Shown: positions 29,825-39,945, counted from the stretch's first letter. The stretch: DNA of 64,000 nt from Pseudomonadota bacterium (GCA_028873515.1 JAGWIG010000009.1:1-64000), one strand, 5' to 3'. A program made the numbers and translations. The notes: a model not told the origin generated them from the letters alone.

Positions 29825-30424
29825 ATGGGGCAGCGTGAAGTCGATCAGAAACTGGTCGAACGCGTCCAGCGAGGAGATAAAAGAGCTTTTGGCCTACTTG
29901 TCGAAAAATATCAGCACAAGTTAGGTAGGCTCCTATCTCGTTTTGTACCGGATTCCTCGGACATAGAGGATGTCACGCAAGAAACTTTTATTCGGGCATA
30001 TAGGGCTCTACCAGCATTTCGTAATGAAAGTGCTTTCTACACATGGCTTTATCGGATTGGCATTAATACAGCTAAAAACTACCTCGTCGCTCGAAATCGT
30101 CGCCCACCGACCGTGACAGAGTTTGATGCTGAAGAAGCCGAAGGATTTGAAGGTGGAGAATTGCTTAGAAACTATTCGACACCTGAGACGGAGTTGATGA
30201 GTAAACAGATAGTTCAGACTGTCAATGCTGCGATGGACAAGTTACCAGAAGATTTGCGGACAGCTATTACGCTTCGTGAAATCGAAGGAATGACTTATGA
30301 AGATATTGCTAACATGATGGGTTGTCCTGTTGGAACAGTTCGCTCAAGGATTTACCGGGCACGTGAAGTAATTGCTGATGAATTGAAACCGGTACTTAAT
30401 ACTCACGACAAGAAGAGATGGTAG
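29825..30424 (+). CDS. rpoE: RNA polymerase sigma-E factor (AlgU-like)
   Basis: ECF sigma factor for envelope stress, held by RseA/RseB and released by regulated proteolysis involving RseP (7.9 kb). The 199 residues show region 2 (AFGLLVEKYQHKLGRLLSRF, DIEDVTQETFIRAYRALPAFR, FYTWLYRIGINTAKNYL; about 22-95) and region 4 (LPEDLRTAITLREIEGMTYEDIANMMGCPVGTVRSRIYRARE; about 138-185). GGAGAGG lies just upstream of the ATG at 29825. It leads the rpoE-rseA-rseB-mucD group. Confidence 0.97.
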   Translation: MGQREVDQKLVERVQRGDKRAFGLLVEKYQHKLGRLLSRFVPDSSDIEDVTQETFIRAYRALPAFRNESAFYTWLYRIGINTAKNYLVARNRRPPTVTEFDAEEAEGFEGGELLRNYSTPETELMSKQIVQTVNAAMDKLPEDLRTAITLREIEGMTYEDIANMMGCPVGTVRSRIYRAREVIADELKPVLNTHDKKRW

Positions 30425-30513
30425 CCTAAAATGGATTTTTTATGTTTTGTTTGTAAGTGCAATATGATTTTGACGTAAATGCTGGATATAAGCGGCAATT
30501 CGGAGTTTATGAA

Positions 30514-31002
30514 ATGAAAGAGCAGATCTCCATGCTGGTGGACGGTGAAATTTCATCAAGAGATGCAATGCAACTTATCAGTCAGTTATGCATAGATGAA
30601 GAATTAGGCAGGAAATGGGAACTATATCACCTTATTGGTGATAGTCTTCGTCAACACCTGTCCTATCCCTGCAATTTAAGCAAGAAAATTGAAAAGCAGT
30701 TAATGCTGGAACCTGCTATCGTTGCACCGCGGAAATTGCGTTTGCGTCAGCCGCTTCTTTATCTTTCCGCAGCCGCTTCAGTTGCAATCTTTGTCGCAGG
30801 AACCTGGGTAGTTCTTGGAGGCTCTCCATCACCTGGACAAACCAGGCTATCATCAGAAGCTTTGCCATCTGCAGCAGCCAACCCGAAAGCTGATATTAGT
30901 CCCTATCTTTTAGCTCATGAGGAATTTACACCTGCCTCGGAAATACAGGGTGCTGAGACATATATACGCTCTGTTTCCTTTCAGGCGGGTGCGTCACAAT
31001 GA
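30514..31002 (+). CDS. rseA: Anti-sigma-E factor RseA (MucA-like)
   Basis: Single-pass inner-membrane protein whose cytoplasmic N-terminus binds sigma-E. The ATG at 30514 with GGAG eight bases upstream gives 162 residues beginning MKEQISMLVDGEISSRDAMQ, the expected start of the sigma-binding domain; a longer frame from 30457 is not family-like. A transmembrane helix lies at about 86-107 (LYLSAAASVAIFVAGTWVVL), followed by a short periplasmic tail. Its stop overlaps the rseB start by 4 nt. Confidence 0.88.
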   Translation: MKEQISMLVDGEISSRDAMQLISQLCIDEELGRKWELYHLIGDSLRQHLSYPCNLSKKIEKQLMLEPAIVAPRKLRLRQPLLYLSAAASVAIFVAGTWVVLGGSPSPGQTRLSSEALPSAAANPKADISPYLLAHEEFTPASEIQGAETYIRSVSFQAGASQ

Positions 31003-31985
31003 AACTGGTTTTTGGTTCTGTCCTTTTTTTGTTTCTTGCACCTGCATTTGCTTTTGGTGCAAACACTGTGGTCCAACCTAAAGATGGGCTAGGCTGGTTG
31101 GAAAAGAGTGCACTTGCTGCGCATAACCTTAATTATCAGGGCATATTTGTCTATCAGCACGGGCATTATACTGAAACTTCACGCATTCTTCACAGAATTG
31201 GACAATCAGGGGAATTAGAACGTCTTGAATCCCTTGACCGCACTCCACGGGTTATTATCCGCACCAGCCAAAATATCCGTTATTATAATCTTGATCAACG
31301 AATTGAGATGGTGGAGCCTTTACCATCAGATAATGCATTTCCAGCTATTTTTCCAGAGCAAATGTCTCGTCTGTCCAATTATTACAATATCGCACTTGGC
31401 CCGCTGTCACGATATAGTGGTTTACCATGTCAGATGGTGAAGTTAACCCCAATTGATAATTTACGTTATGCAAGACATATGTGCATAGGGCTTGGCAGTG
31501 GCCTGCTGCTGCATGATAGCGTATTGAACAGTAAACATAAACCGGTTGAGAACCTGACTTTTACTGAGCTTGCCATAGGTGGTAATATCAAGAAGTCAGA
31601 CATTTTCGAAGGACTGGGCGGTACCTGGCAAATCAAAAAATCATCCCTTAATGAAAACATGAAAGGTAGCGTGGATTTCAAGCTGGAACCACTTCCCGCC
31701 GGTTTTCATAAAGTAGCTGAGATGATGCGGGATATGCCGGGTCGTTCGCAACCTGTCGAACACCTGATTTATACAGATGGTTTGACTGCTGTTTCTCTTT
31801 TCATAGAACCTTCTGGTGCAAACCCTGTTTTCAGGATTGGTTTGTCATGTGCAGGTGTAATTCATGTTTATACCCGTATCGAAAATGGCTATACCATTAC
31901 TGCGCTTGGGGAAGTACCTGCTGTTACGGTGAAAAAATTTGCCAGGGCAGTGACCTTGAACTCACCTGAAGGAAATTTACACTAG
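30999..31985 (+). CDS. rseB: Sigma-E regulatory protein RseB (MucB)
   Basis: Periplasmic protein that binds the RseA tail and blocks its first cleavage until displaced by lipopolysaccharide or unfolded porins. The 328 residues start with a signal peptide (FLFLAPAFAFGA), then the lipid-binding N-terminal domain with ALAAHNLNYQGIFVYQHG, SRILHRIG and LERLESLDRTPRVIIR, and a C-terminal domain with HLIYTDGLTAVSLFIE and ALGEVPAVTVKKFA. Length matches the family. Confidence 0.92.
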   Translation: MKLVFGSVLFLFLAPAFAFGANTVVQPKDGLGWLEKSALAAHNLNYQGIFVYQHGHYTETSRILHRIGQSGELERLESLDRTPRVIIRTSQNIRYYNLDQRIEMVEPLPSDNAFPAIFPEQMSRLSNYYNIALGPLSRYSGLPCQMVKLTPIDNLRYARHMCIGLGSGLLLHDSVLNSKHKPVENLTFTELAIGGNIKKSDIFEGLGGTWQIKKSSLNENMKGSVDFKLEPLPAGFHKVAEMMRDMPGRSQPVEHLIYTDGLTAVSLFIEPSGANPVFRIGLSCAGVIHVYTRIENGYTITALGEVPAVTVKKFARAVTLNSPEGNLH

Positions 31986-31996
31986 ATTGATTAAAG

Positions 31997-32032
31997 CAGT
32001 TCATTAATTTAACAAGTTAATTGACTGTTTTT
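31997..32032 (+). terminator. Possible terminator between rseB and mucD
   Basis: CAGTTCATTAA (31997-32007) and TTAATTGACTG (32017-32027) form an 11-bp stem with two mismatches and a 9-nt loop, followed by TTTTTA. It would separate mucD from the sigma-E operon. Confidence 0.45.
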
Positions 32033-32151
32033 AGAGTAGTTAAATATCTTAATCCTCAAGGATAATAAGTTCATCTTATAATTAAGTTGAACTGGGTAAA
32101 GATGGTCAGCAGTTTTTGTAAAATTTATACTTTAGGAAGGGCCTTACAACG

Positions 32152-33546
32152 ATGAGAAATGCCATGAGTCAATATGGTCGTATTTTGGCGTTCTTGATCC
32201 TGGTTTTACCAGTGACGGTTTTTGCGAATACCTTGCCGGATTTTACTTCGATTGTGCAGAAATATGGTAATGCTGTCGTCAATATCAGCACAACCCAGAC
32301 TATTCGTGAACAGGGTATTCCTGAATTTAACTTCCCGGAAGGAGATCCTTTTGCCCAGCTGTTTAAACAACTGATACCCCCAGAGATGAATCAGCCCCAC
32401 AATGTTACTGAACGCTCGCTTGGTTCAGGGTTCATTATCAGCCCAGATGGCTACATTCTTACCAATGCTCATGTTGTTGATGGGGCAGATTCGATCGTTG
32501 TTAAACTGACTGACAGACGACAGTTCAAGGGTAAGCTTATCGGTGAAGATAAGCGTACCGATGTGGCTCTCGTTAAGATTAATGCTAAAAATTTGCCTAC
32601 GGTTAAAATCGGTAATCCTGCCACATTGAAGCCTGGCCAGTGGGTGGTTGCGATTGGCGCTCCGTTCGGGTTTGATAACAGTGTTACTGCAGGCGTAGTC
32701 AGTGCACTCGGACGTTCTTTGCCAGATGACAATTACGTTCCGTTTATTCAAACTGACGTGCCTATAAACCCGGGTAATTCAGGAGGGCCATTATTTAATT
32801 TAGATGGTGAAGTAGTGGGTATCAATTCTCAGATATATTCCAAAACAGGGGGGTACATGGGTTTAAGTTTTGCCATCCCGATTGATGTAGCCCTTAATGT
32901 TAGCCAGCAGTTGCGTCAATATGGAAAAGCAAGCCATGGCAAGCTAGGCGTAGGTATCCAGGAAGTTACACCGGAACTTGCTCAATCCTTTGGATTGGCA
33001 CAATCTCGTGGGGCGCTGGTGTCCAGTGTTGATCCTCATGGCCCGGCTGCCAAAGCAGGCATTAAGGTAAGTGATATCATTCTTTCCTACAATGGTCATA
33101 ATATTCGTGATGCAACTGATTTGCCTCGGCTCGTTGGCGATACCAGACCTGGCACCAAAGTCAGCGTGGGTTTATGGCGGCATGGCCATCAGTTGAACGT
33201 TGAGGTAACTGTTGGAGCGCTCAGTTCTGGCAATGCGCCGTCTCCAGCCGTTCAAAAAGCTGCTAAGGTTGATCGTCTCGGATTAGCAGTGCGCATCCTG
33301 ACAAAAGATGAACGGCAAAAATTAAATATTAAGCATGGGGTAGTAGTAGTTCGTGTCAAAGGTATTGCAGCCAATGTAGGGATTGAAGCAGGTGATGTAA
33401 TTCTTGCAATCAACAATACGAGTATAAGTAATGTTGAAATGTTCAATCAATTGGTTGCCAAGGCGGCTCCAGGAAAGAATATAGCCTTATTGATCATGCG
33501 CGGAAATACCTCCATTTATGTACCTTTGGAAGTGCCAGGTCATTGA
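32152..33546 (+). CDS. mucD: Periplasmic serine endoprotease DegP/MucD
   Basis: HtrA-family protease and chaperone that degrades misfolded envelope proteins. The 464 residues have a signal peptide ending about TVFA-NT, a trypsin-like domain with the triad His107 (LTNAHVVDG), Asp137 (RTDVALVKI) and Ser210 (INPGNSGGPLFN), and two PDZ domains (about 270-350 and 375-455). AGGAAGG precedes the ATG. It follows rpoE-rseA-rseB, as in Pseudomonas and betaproteobacteria, and overlaps the glutaredoxin-like gene by 4 nt. Confidence 0.96.
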   Translation: MRNAMSQYGRILAFLILVLPVTVFANTLPDFTSIVQKYGNAVVNISTTQTIREQGIPEFNFPEGDPFAQLFKQLIPPEMNQPHNVTERSLGSGFIISPDGYILTNAHVVDGADSIVVKLTDRRQFKGKLIGEDKRTDVALVKINAKNLPTVKIGNPATLKPGQWVVAIGAPFGFDNSVTAGVVSALGRSLPDDNYVPFIQTDVPINPGNSGGPLFNLDGEVVGINSQIYSKTGGYMGLSFAIPIDVALNVSQQLRQYGKASHGKLGVGIQEVTPELAQSFGLAQSRGALVSSVDPHGPAAKAGIKVSDIILSYNGHNIRDATDLPRLVGDTRPGTKVSVGLWRHGHQLNVEVTVGALSSGNAPSPAVQKAAKVDRLGLAVRILTKDERQKLNIKHGVVVVRVKGIAANVGIEAGDVILAINNTSISNVEMFNQLVAKAAPGKNIALLIMRGNTSIYVPLEVPGH

Positions 33547-33788
33547 GCCGAAACCTGAGAATTTTAAGTCGAAAAGGTTGCCATCTGTGCGATAAGGTAA
33601 TTGAACCACTAGCACAGATGGCAGCGGCTTTAGCTACCTTTACTGTTGAAATTATAGATGTGGACACCAATGAAGGCCTCGCGCAGGAATATGGCCTGCT
33701 TATCCCGGTCGTCCTTGATGGGGATAATGAATTGTTCCGGTATGGCATGGATACTATAAAGCTGGAACAATGGCTTGAGAACTGTTAA
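33543..33788 (+). CDS. Glutaredoxin-like protein (DUF836)
   Basis: An 81-residue thioredoxin-fold protein with the redox motif KGCHLC (CxxC) near residues 11-16 and a family-typical cis-proline region LLIPVVLDG, then the FRYGMD turn. DUF836 proteins are regularly found between mucD and lepA in betaproteobacteria; the substrate is unknown. The start is a TTG overlapping the mucD stop; no ATG exists before the CxxC motif. Confidence 0.82.
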   Translation: MSRNLRILSRKGCHLCDKVIEPLAQMAAALATFTVEIIDVDTNEGLAQEYGLLIPVVLDGDNELFRYGMDTIKLEQWLENC

Positions 33789-33886
33789 TTTAATTTGTCA
33801 ATATCTCCTGTTCCTATGACTGAAGAAGCCAGAACCGGTAAAAATAAGATACAATTACCTACTTTTTCCGGACATTCCAGATTTTC

Positions 33887-35677
33887 ATGAACCGAATCCG
33901 TAATTTTTCCATTATCGCCCATATTGATCATGGCAAATCTACTCTTGCAGATCGATTCATTCAATATTGCGGTGGGCTTAGTGCTCGTGAAATGGAGGCA
34001 CAGGTACTGGATTCAATGGAACTTGAGCGCGAACGTGGAATTACCATAAAAGCGCAGACTGCTGCACTTCAATATCGAGCTCGAGACGGTGAGACTTATC
34101 ATCTTAACCTAATTGATACTCCAGGGCATGTTGATTTTTCTTACGAAGTTTCGCGTTCTCTTGCAGCTTGTGAGGGGGCATTACTTGTTGTGGATGTTTC
34201 CCAGGGTGTAGAGGCACAAACAGTCGCGAATTGCTATACCGCAATCGAACAGGGCATTGAAGTCATACCGGTACTAAACAAAATTGATTTACCTGCTGCA
34301 GATCCGGAAAGAGTTATTGAAGAAATCGAGGATGTAATAGGTATAGATGCACAAAATGCAGTTCGTTGTTCAGCAAAAACTGGCGAAGGTGTTGAAGACG
34401 TGTTAGAAGCCGTTATTGCAATGATTCCGCCTCCTGCTGGGAAAACCAATGGGCCACTTAAGGCATTAATCATTGACTCCTGGTTTGATAATTATGTTGG
34501 AGTGGTCATGCTTGTGCGTGTATTTGATGGAACAATTAAGACGCGTGATAAAATCAAGCTTATGGCAACAAGTGCTAGCTACATTTGTGAGCAGGTTGGT
34601 ATATTTACACCAAAGGCTGTCACGCGTTCTCAACTTTCTGCGGGCGAAGTCGGTTTTGTCATCGCTGGCATAAAAGAACTTAAAGCTGCGAAGGTGGGCG
34701 ATACTGTAACCCTTGTCGACAAACCCGCAACTGAGCCTTTGGCAGGGTTCAAAGAAATCAAGCCCCAGGTTTTTGCCGGATTATATCCGGTAGAATCAAA
34801 CCAGTATGATGCCTTGCGTGATGCACTCGAGAAATTGAAGCTAAATGATGCGTCGCTGATGTACGAACCCGAAACTTCACAAGCTTTAGGTTTCGGGTTT
34901 CGTTGTGGTTTTCTTGGCCTGTTGCATATGGATATCGTGCAGGAACGGTTGGAACGTGAGTACGATATGGATCTGGTAACGACAGCGCCAACCGTTGTAT
35001 ATCAAGTTGAACTTCATGACGGCACCATCATGGAAATCGAAAACCCTTCCAGGTTGCCTGATCTTTCTAAAATCAATGAAATCCGTGAGCCAGTAATCTT
35101 GGCCCGAATCCTGATGCCGCAGGAATATCTTGGTCCCGTAATGACACTTTGTGAGTCCAAGCGTGGAACTCAAAAGAACCTGCAATATTTGGGTCGTCAG
35201 GTCATGCTAACCTATGAACTTCCGCTTAATGAAGTCGTTATGGATTTTTTTGATCGCTTAAAATCGGTATCCCGAGGTTATGCATCGATGGATTATGAAC
35301 TGGCTGCATTTAAACCTGGTGATCTGGTTAAACTGGATATTCTTATTAATGGGGAAAAGGTAGATGCCTTGTCAGTGATAGTACATCGCGCCAATGCCCC
35401 ATTCCGTGGACGGGAAATTGCAGCTAAGATGCGCGTGCTGATCCCTCGACAAATGTTTGACATTGCCGTTCAAGCTGCGATTGGTTCCCATATTATTGCA
35501 CGTGAAAATATCAAAGCGTTGCGTAAAAATGTGCTTGCCAAATGTTATGGTGGAGATATTACGCGTAAACGTAAACTTCTTGAAAAACAGAAAGCCGGCA
35601 AAAAACGGATGAAACAGGTCGGTAATGTGGAAATTCCTCAGGAAGCCTTTCTCGCGGTTTTGCAGGTTGATAAATAA
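33887..35677 (+). CDS. lepA: Elongation factor 4 (LepA)
   Basis: Ribosomal GTPase that can back-translocate or help initiation under stress. The 596 residues carry G1 AHIDHGKST (10-18), G3 DTPGH, G4 NKID and G5 SAKTGEG in the N-terminal GTPase domain, then domains II, III and V and the LepA-specific C-terminal domain ending in [19 protein letters not shown]. Length is normal. It precedes lepB by 14 nt, the classical lep operon. Confidence 0.97.
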   Translation: MNRIRNFSIIAHIDHGKSTLADRFIQYCGGLSAREMEAQVLDSMELERERGITIKAQTAALQYRARDGETYHLNLIDTPGHVDFSYEVSRSLAACEGALLVVDVSQGVEAQTVANCYTAIEQGIEVIPVLNKIDLPAADPERVIEEIEDVIGIDAQNAVRCSAKTGEGVEDVLEAVIAMIPPPAGKTNGPLKALIIDSWFDNYVGVVMLVRVFDGTIKTRDKIKLMATSASYICEQVGIFTPKAVTRSQLSAGEVGFVIAGIKELKAAKVGDTVTLVDKPATEPLAGFKEIKPQVFAGLYPVESNQYDALRDALEKLKLNDASLMYEPETSQALGFGFRCGFLGLLHMDIVQERLEREYDMDLVTTAPTVVYQVELHDGTIMEIENPSRLPDLSKINEIREPVILARILMPQEYLGPVMTLCESKRGTQKNLQYLGRQVMLTYELPLNEVVMDFFDRLKSVSRGYASMDYELAAFKPGDLVKLDILINGEKVDALSVIVHRANAPFRGREIAAKMRVLIPRQMFDIAVQAAIGSHIIARENIKALRKNVLAKCYGGDITRKRKLLEKQKAGKKRMKQVGNVEIPQEAFLAVLQVDK

Positions 35678-35691
35678 CTCTTGGAGTAGAC

Positions 35692-36495
35692 ATGGATTTT
35701 GCCCTGTTCATGATCATTGCACTTATTGTTACTGGCGCAATCTGGCTTTTTGATTCCTTGATATTCAAGAGAAAACGTGCTCCCAGTGAACATGAGCCCA
35801 TTATTGTCGAGTATTCTCGAAGTTTTTTCCCCGTTATCCTTGTGGTTTTTCTTCTGCGCTCATTTTTGGTTGAGCCGTTTAAGATACCATCTGGATCAAT
35901 GATGCCCACTTTGATACCTGGAGATTTCATCCTGGTTAACAAGTTTGATTATGGTATCCGTGTTCCTGTACTTAACTGGAAAATTTTCAATGTTCACAAA
36001 CCGCAACGTGGTGATGTTGTCGTTTTTCGCTACCCTGATGATATCAATGTTGATTTTATTAAACGTCTTATTGGACTGCCTGGGGATGTAGTAAGCTATC
36101 ATCATAAGAATCTTTCCATCAATGGCGTACCTGTCACACTTGAAAAAGCTGGTGGATACAGCTATTCCACTCCAGGGTATAACTATGTCTCAACTGTGCG
36201 ATATCATGAAAAGCTTGGCAATGTAACACATGACATCATTCTGAATCCGGATGAGCCAACAGTTAGGCCCGGGGATGTGGTCAATTTTCCTGACAAAAAT
36301 CATTGTACCTACTCCAATGGAGGGTTTACGTGCAAGGTGCCTGCTCACGAGTACCTGATGCTCGGAGATAACCGCGATGACAGCCGGGATTCCCGTTATT
36401 GGGGGTTTGTGCCTGACAGCGACTTAATCGGTAAGGCCTTTTTGATTTGGTTTAATTTCAAGGAGCCCAGAAGAATTGGGACGATTATTCACTAA
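35692..36495 (+). CDS. lepB: Signal peptidase I
   Basis: Removes signal peptides from exported proteins at the periplasmic face of the inner membrane. The 267 residues have two N-terminal transmembrane helices (about 5-24 and 43-62), the catalytic Ser69 in IPSGSMMPTL and the general-base Lys124 in DFIKRLIGLPGD, then the C-terminal GDNRDDSRDSRYWGFVP box. All key residues are intact. It lies in the lepA-lepB-DUF4845-rnc-era operon. Confidence 0.96.
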   Translation: MDFALFMIIALIVTGAIWLFDSLIFKRKRAPSEHEPIIVEYSRSFFPVILVVFLLRSFLVEPFKIPSGSMMPTLIPGDFILVNKFDYGIRVPVLNWKIFNVHKPQRGDVVVFRYPDDINVDFIKRLIGLPGDVVSYHHKNLSINGVPVTLEKAGGYSYSTPGYNYVSTVRYHEKLGNVTHDIILNPDEPTVRPGDVVNFPDKNHCTYSNGGFTCKVPAHEYLMLGDNRDDSRDSRYWGFVPDSDLIGKAFLIWFNFKEPRRIGTIIH

Positions 36496-36504
36496 GGGGG
36501 ATCA

Positions 36505-36864
36505 ATGCGGACACAGAATGGTGGGATACTGACTGTTATTTTGTGGCTATTTGTACTTGTTATTGGTGGGATTATTGCGATTCGGGTTATTCCTGCCTAC
36601 ATTGAGTTCTATGCAGTCAATACATCAGTCAAAAGTATTGTTAACGATCCATTGGAAGCTACTCAATCTCACGATACCATACTTCTTGATCTTAAAAAAC
36701 GATTGAATATTAACAATGTAAAACATGTCCATGATAAAGATATCCATATCACTGAAACCAATGGACATCTGTCCATAACTGTCCACTATCATGTCAAGGC
36801 ACCTTTGTTCAGTCGCTTTAGTCTTGTTATGGATTTTACGGCACATGCCCCTGAAGGAGCCTAA
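36505..36864 (+). CDS. DUF4845 membrane protein
   Basis: A 119-residue protein of the DUF4845 family, almost always encoded between lepB and rnc in beta- and gammaproteobacteria. One N-terminal transmembrane helix (GGILTVILWLFVLVIGGIIAIRV) is followed by IPAYIEFYAVNTSVKSI and a periplasmic domain ending VHYHVKAPLFSRFSLVMDF. Role unknown. GGGGGAT precedes the ATG; it overlaps rnc by one base. Confidence 0.85.
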   Translation: MRTQNGGILTVILWLFVLVIGGIIAIRVIPAYIEFYAVNTSVKSIVNDPLEATQSHDTILLDLKKRLNINNVKHVHDKDIHITETNGHLSITVHYHVKAPLFSRFSLVMDFTAHAPEGA

Positions 36865-37538
36865 TGCAAATCGAGGAACGTTTAATCCGTCATCTTGGAC
36901 ATCAATTTAGCGATCCAGTATTGTTTAGTCTGGCGCTGACTCATCGTTCCCTTGGCATGCCTAACAATGAACGTATGGAATTTCTTGGGGATAGCGTGCT
37001 TAACATGGTTATGGCTGAACATATTTATGTGCGCTATCCCAAGCTTTCAGAAGGAGATCTCAGTCGTCTACGTGCTCACCTTGTCTGCGCAGAAACTCTT
37101 TATAGTATTGCACAGGACCTCGATCTTGGTAATTATCTAAAATTAGGTGAGGGTGAGCTCAAAAGTGGTGGGTTCCGCCGACAGTCTATATTATCCGATA
37201 CCCTTGAAGCCCTTATCGGCGCGATTTTTCTTGATGCGGGTTTTGATGCGGCACGACAGGCAATATTAAAACTTTATGCTTCACGTATCGATGCTGTAGA
37301 TCCTGTCAGCTTAAGTAAAGATGCAAAAACCACTTTACAGGAATATTTGCAGAACAAGCACATCGGGTTACCTGTCTATTCCGTTATCGAGGTAAGTGGG
37401 CAGGCTCACGATCAGCATTTTGAGGTCGAATGCTATGTGGCTGCCTTTAATTTACGTACCAAAGGAGAAGGGTCTAGCAGAAGGACCGCGGAACAAGCTG
37501 CAGCCCAATCCGCTTATGACAGAGTGCAACAGCCTTGA
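36864..37538 (+). CDS. rnc: Ribonuclease III
   Basis: Cleaves double-stranded RNA, including the rRNA precursor stem. The 224 residues show the endonuclease domain signature NERMEFLGDSVL (35-46) and the second metal-ligand helix DTLEALIGAIFLDAGF, then a C-terminal double-stranded RNA-binding domain (about 152-222; TTLQEYLQNKHIGLPVY and GEGSSRRTAEQAAAQSAYD). Its stop overlaps the TTG start of era. Confidence 0.96.
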   Translation: MQIEERLIRHLGHQFSDPVLFSLALTHRSLGMPNNERMEFLGDSVLNMVMAEHIYVRYPKLSEGDLSRLRAHLVCAETLYSIAQDLDLGNYLKLGEGELKSGGFRRQSILSDTLEALIGAIFLDAGFDAARQAILKLYASRIDAVDPVSLSKDAKTTLQEYLQNKHIGLPVYSVIEVSGQAHDQHFEVECYVAAFNLRTKGEGSSRRTAEQAAAQSAYDRVQQP

Positions 37539-38434
37539 ATATAGAGAATTCAGAATGGCGAACTGGGTACATTAGTATAGTAGGTCGGCCCAATGTTGGC
37601 AAATCCACGCTGATGAACCATCTGATTGGCACAAAACTATCAATCACTTCAAGACGAGTACAAACAACCAGACATCGCATCCATGGCATCTTGACGCGGA
37701 GGATGACACAGTTTGTATTTGTGGATACACCCGGTTTCCAACGGGTTCATCTTAATGCCTTGAACCGCAGTTTAAATCGCTCGGTAATCCAGACTTTACA
37801 GGATATTGATCTGGTGCTTTGGGTAATAGAGGCACTCAAATACACCCATGCCGACGATGAGATATTAAAACTTCTTCCAAAGAATGTGCCTGTCCTTCTC
37901 ATAATCAACAAAATTGATAAAATATCGAATAAATCTCGTCTGTTGCCTTTTATTTATGATTTAAGCCATAAATTTGAATTTGCTGGAATTATACCAGTTA
38001 GCGCAGCTTCAGATATACAACTTGATACTGTTTTAAATGATATAGAAACATATCTACCCTTACGTGAACCAGTTTTCGAAAGCGATTGTATAACCGATCG
38101 GAGTGAACGTTTTCTGGCGGCAGAGATTATTCGCGAAAAAATTTTTCGTAGTTTAGGCGATGAGGTGCCTTATAGCACTTTTGTTGAAATCGTGTCCTTT
38201 GAAGAAATTGGTAACTTGCGCCATATCCACGCCACTATTACGGTAGAACGATCAGGACAGAAAGCAATGTTGATCGGGGAAAAGGGAACAAGGTTGAAGC
38301 AAATTGGTACGGAAGCCCGGCTGGATATGGAAAAACTTTTTGGGGGTAAGGTACATCTGAACCTTTGGGTAAAAATTAAAGGCGGCTGGGCTGATAGTGA
38401 TCGGGCACTAAAAAGCCTGGGTTTTGAATCCTAG
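37535..38434 (+). CDS. era: GTPase Era
   Basis: Essential GTPase that binds 16S rRNA near its 3' end and controls 30S maturation. The 299 residues have G1 GRPNVGKSTL, the switch region TRHRIHGI, G3 DTPGF and G4 NKID, then a C-terminal KH domain with the characteristic MLIGEKGTRLKQIG loop. It begins at a TTG overlapping rnc by 4 nt and ends 8 nt before recO. The order rnc-era-recO is the usual one. Confidence 0.96.
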   Translation: MNIENSEWRTGYISIVGRPNVGKSTLMNHLIGTKLSITSRRVQTTRHRIHGILTRRMTQFVFVDTPGFQRVHLNALNRSLNRSVIQTLQDIDLVLWVIEALKYTHADDEILKLLPKNVPVLLIINKIDKISNKSRLLPFIYDLSHKFEFAGIIPVSAASDIQLDTVLNDIETYLPLREPVFESDCITDRSERFLAAEIIREKIFRSLGDEVPYSTFVEIVSFEEIGNLRHIHATITVERSGQKAMLIGEKGTRLKQIGTEARLDMEKLFGGKVHLNLWVKIKGGWADSDRALKSLGFES

Positions 38435-38442
38435 GAGGCGTT

Positions 38443-39168
38443 TTGGAGCAGATAAGGGTTGATAATGAGCCTTCCTTTGTGCTGCACACCTATGCATATC
38501 GGGAAACAAGCTATATTGTTGAAATTTTTGGACGAAATATCGGCCGTGTTGGGATGGTCGCAAGAGGAGCCAGAAGACCTAAGTCAGATTTACGTGGCTT
38601 GTTAATGCCATTTCAACCTCTACTTCTAAGTGCTCGTGGAAAAGGAGAATTATTAACCCTTACCCGGGCTGAGTGGATAGGCGGGCAAAAATTACTGACA
38701 GGACAAGCATTATTTTGCGGCTTTTATCTAAATGAAATCTTGCTCAAGTTAATGATGCGGCATGATGCTCATGAAACACTATTTGATGAGTATGAATCCA
38801 CCCTCAAATCACTCGGAGAAAACAGCCAGAATCAGTCAGCAGTGCTAAGAAGATTTGAAACCCGCCTTCTCAGTGCATTGGGGTATGGACTTCTTCTAGA
38901 TGCAGAAGCATTTACAAACCATTCTATTGATCCTGCTGCTTTATATGACTATTTCATCGAACAAGGTCCGATACGTAGTTCACAAACACTTAGCACCAGC
39001 CTGCTGGTTATCGGACAGACTTTGATTGACATGCATCATGAACAATATGAAAGTGCCCGCTCTCTTAAAGAAGCCAGACAGCTATTACGCCAAGTCATAG
39101 CACATTATCTGGATGGACAGTCTTTACGGACAGTGCAATTAATGAAGGATCTGAAAGAATGGAAATAA
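38443..39168 (+). CDS. recO: DNA repair protein RecO
   Basis: Mediator that, with RecR, loads RecA on SSB-coated gaps. The 241 residues have the N-terminal OB fold (FVLHTYAYRETSYIVEIFGRNIGRVGMVARGARRPKSDLRG; about 10-55) and the helical domain (GFYLNEILLKLMMRHDAHETLFDEYESTL; FETRLLSALGYGLLLD). The start is a TTG with AGGAGG at the right distance. Cysteines for a zinc site, present in some homologues, are lacking. Confidence 0.93.
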   Translation: MEQIRVDNEPSFVLHTYAYRETSYIVEIFGRNIGRVGMVARGARRPKSDLRGLLMPFQPLLLSARGKGELLTLTRAEWIGGQKLLTGQALFCGFYLNEILLKLMMRHDAHETLFDEYESTLKSLGENSQNQSAVLRRFETRLLSALGYGLLLDAEAFTNHSIDPAALYDYFIEQGPIRSSQTLSTSLLVIGQTLIDMHHEQYESARSLKEARQLLRQVIAHYLDGQSLRTVQLMKDLKEWK

Positions 39169-39219
39169 GACTAAAATGGTCAATGTCTCTATTTAGCAAA
39201 ATACTTTATTGGACTTAAA

Positions 39220-39945
39220 ATGTTAAAACTCGGTGTCAACATTGATCATGTGGCAACTTTACGTGAAGTGCGCAAAACCATATACCCAAGTCCACTTGCC
39301 GCAGCGCTTATAGCTGAACAGCATGGGGCAGATTTTATTACATTACATCTCAGAGAGGATAGGCGCCATATTCAGGACCGAGATGTTTTATTGATACGTG
39401 AATCCATTTCAACACACATGAATCTTGAGCTTGCCTTGACAGAGGAAATGATTGAGCACGCCTTGACCATATTACCCCAGGATGTTTGTTTAGTTCCTGA
39501 AAAACGTGAGGAGCGTACAACTGAAGGTGGACTTGATGTAGTACAGTGTATCAATTCTGTGAAAGCAGCCGTAAACCGTTTCTCTGGTGCTGGCGTACGA
39601 GTTTCACTTTTTATTGAGCCTGATCTAGAACAGATCCGCGCTTCTCATGAAGCTGGTGCTCATACAGTTGAAATTCACACAGGTCAGTATGCAGATGCAG
39701 TAGATGATGTTTTTCGTGAAGCAGAACTGGAACGTATACGCAAGGCAGCTCTACTTGCTAGAGATTTAGGCTTAAAGGTTAATGCTGGCCATGGCCTGAA
39801 TTATCATAATGTCTCTGACATTGCATCCTTAGGGTTTTTTTCTGAACTAAATATTGGACATGCCATTATTGCCCAAGCAGTTTTTTGTGGCCTTGGTCAG
39901 GCTGTTCATGACATGAAGCAACTCATATTGGAAATCCATTCATGA
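39220..39945 (+). CDS. pdxJ: Pyridoxine 5'-phosphate synthase
   Basis: Closes the vitamin B6 ring from aminoacetone phosphate and DXP, the same metabolite that Dxr uses. The 241-residue TIM barrel begins KLGVNIDHVATLREVR and contains ADFITLHLREDRRHIQDRD, LVPEKREERTTEGGLDV, SLFIEPDLEQI, the VEIHTGQYA strand and KVNAGHGLNYHNV. It precedes acpS with a 4-nt overlap, as in E. coli. Confidence 0.97.
   Translation: MLKLGVNIDHVATLREVRKTIYPSPLAAALIAEQHGADFITLHLREDRRHIQDRDVLLIRESISTHMNLELALTEEMIEHALTILPQDVCLVPEKREERTTEGGLDVVQCINSVKAAVNRFSGAGVRVSLFIEPDLEQIRASHEAGAHTVEIHTGQYADAVDDVFREAELERIRKAALLARDLGLKVNAGHGLNYHNVSDIASLGFFSELNIGHAIIAQAVFCGLGQAVHDMKQLILEIHS

Noticed and set aside
32103-32131. TGGTCA-17-TATACT promoter for mucD
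   Set aside because: The expected start site would fall in or after the ribosome-binding site of mucD, leaving almost no leader; not convincing.
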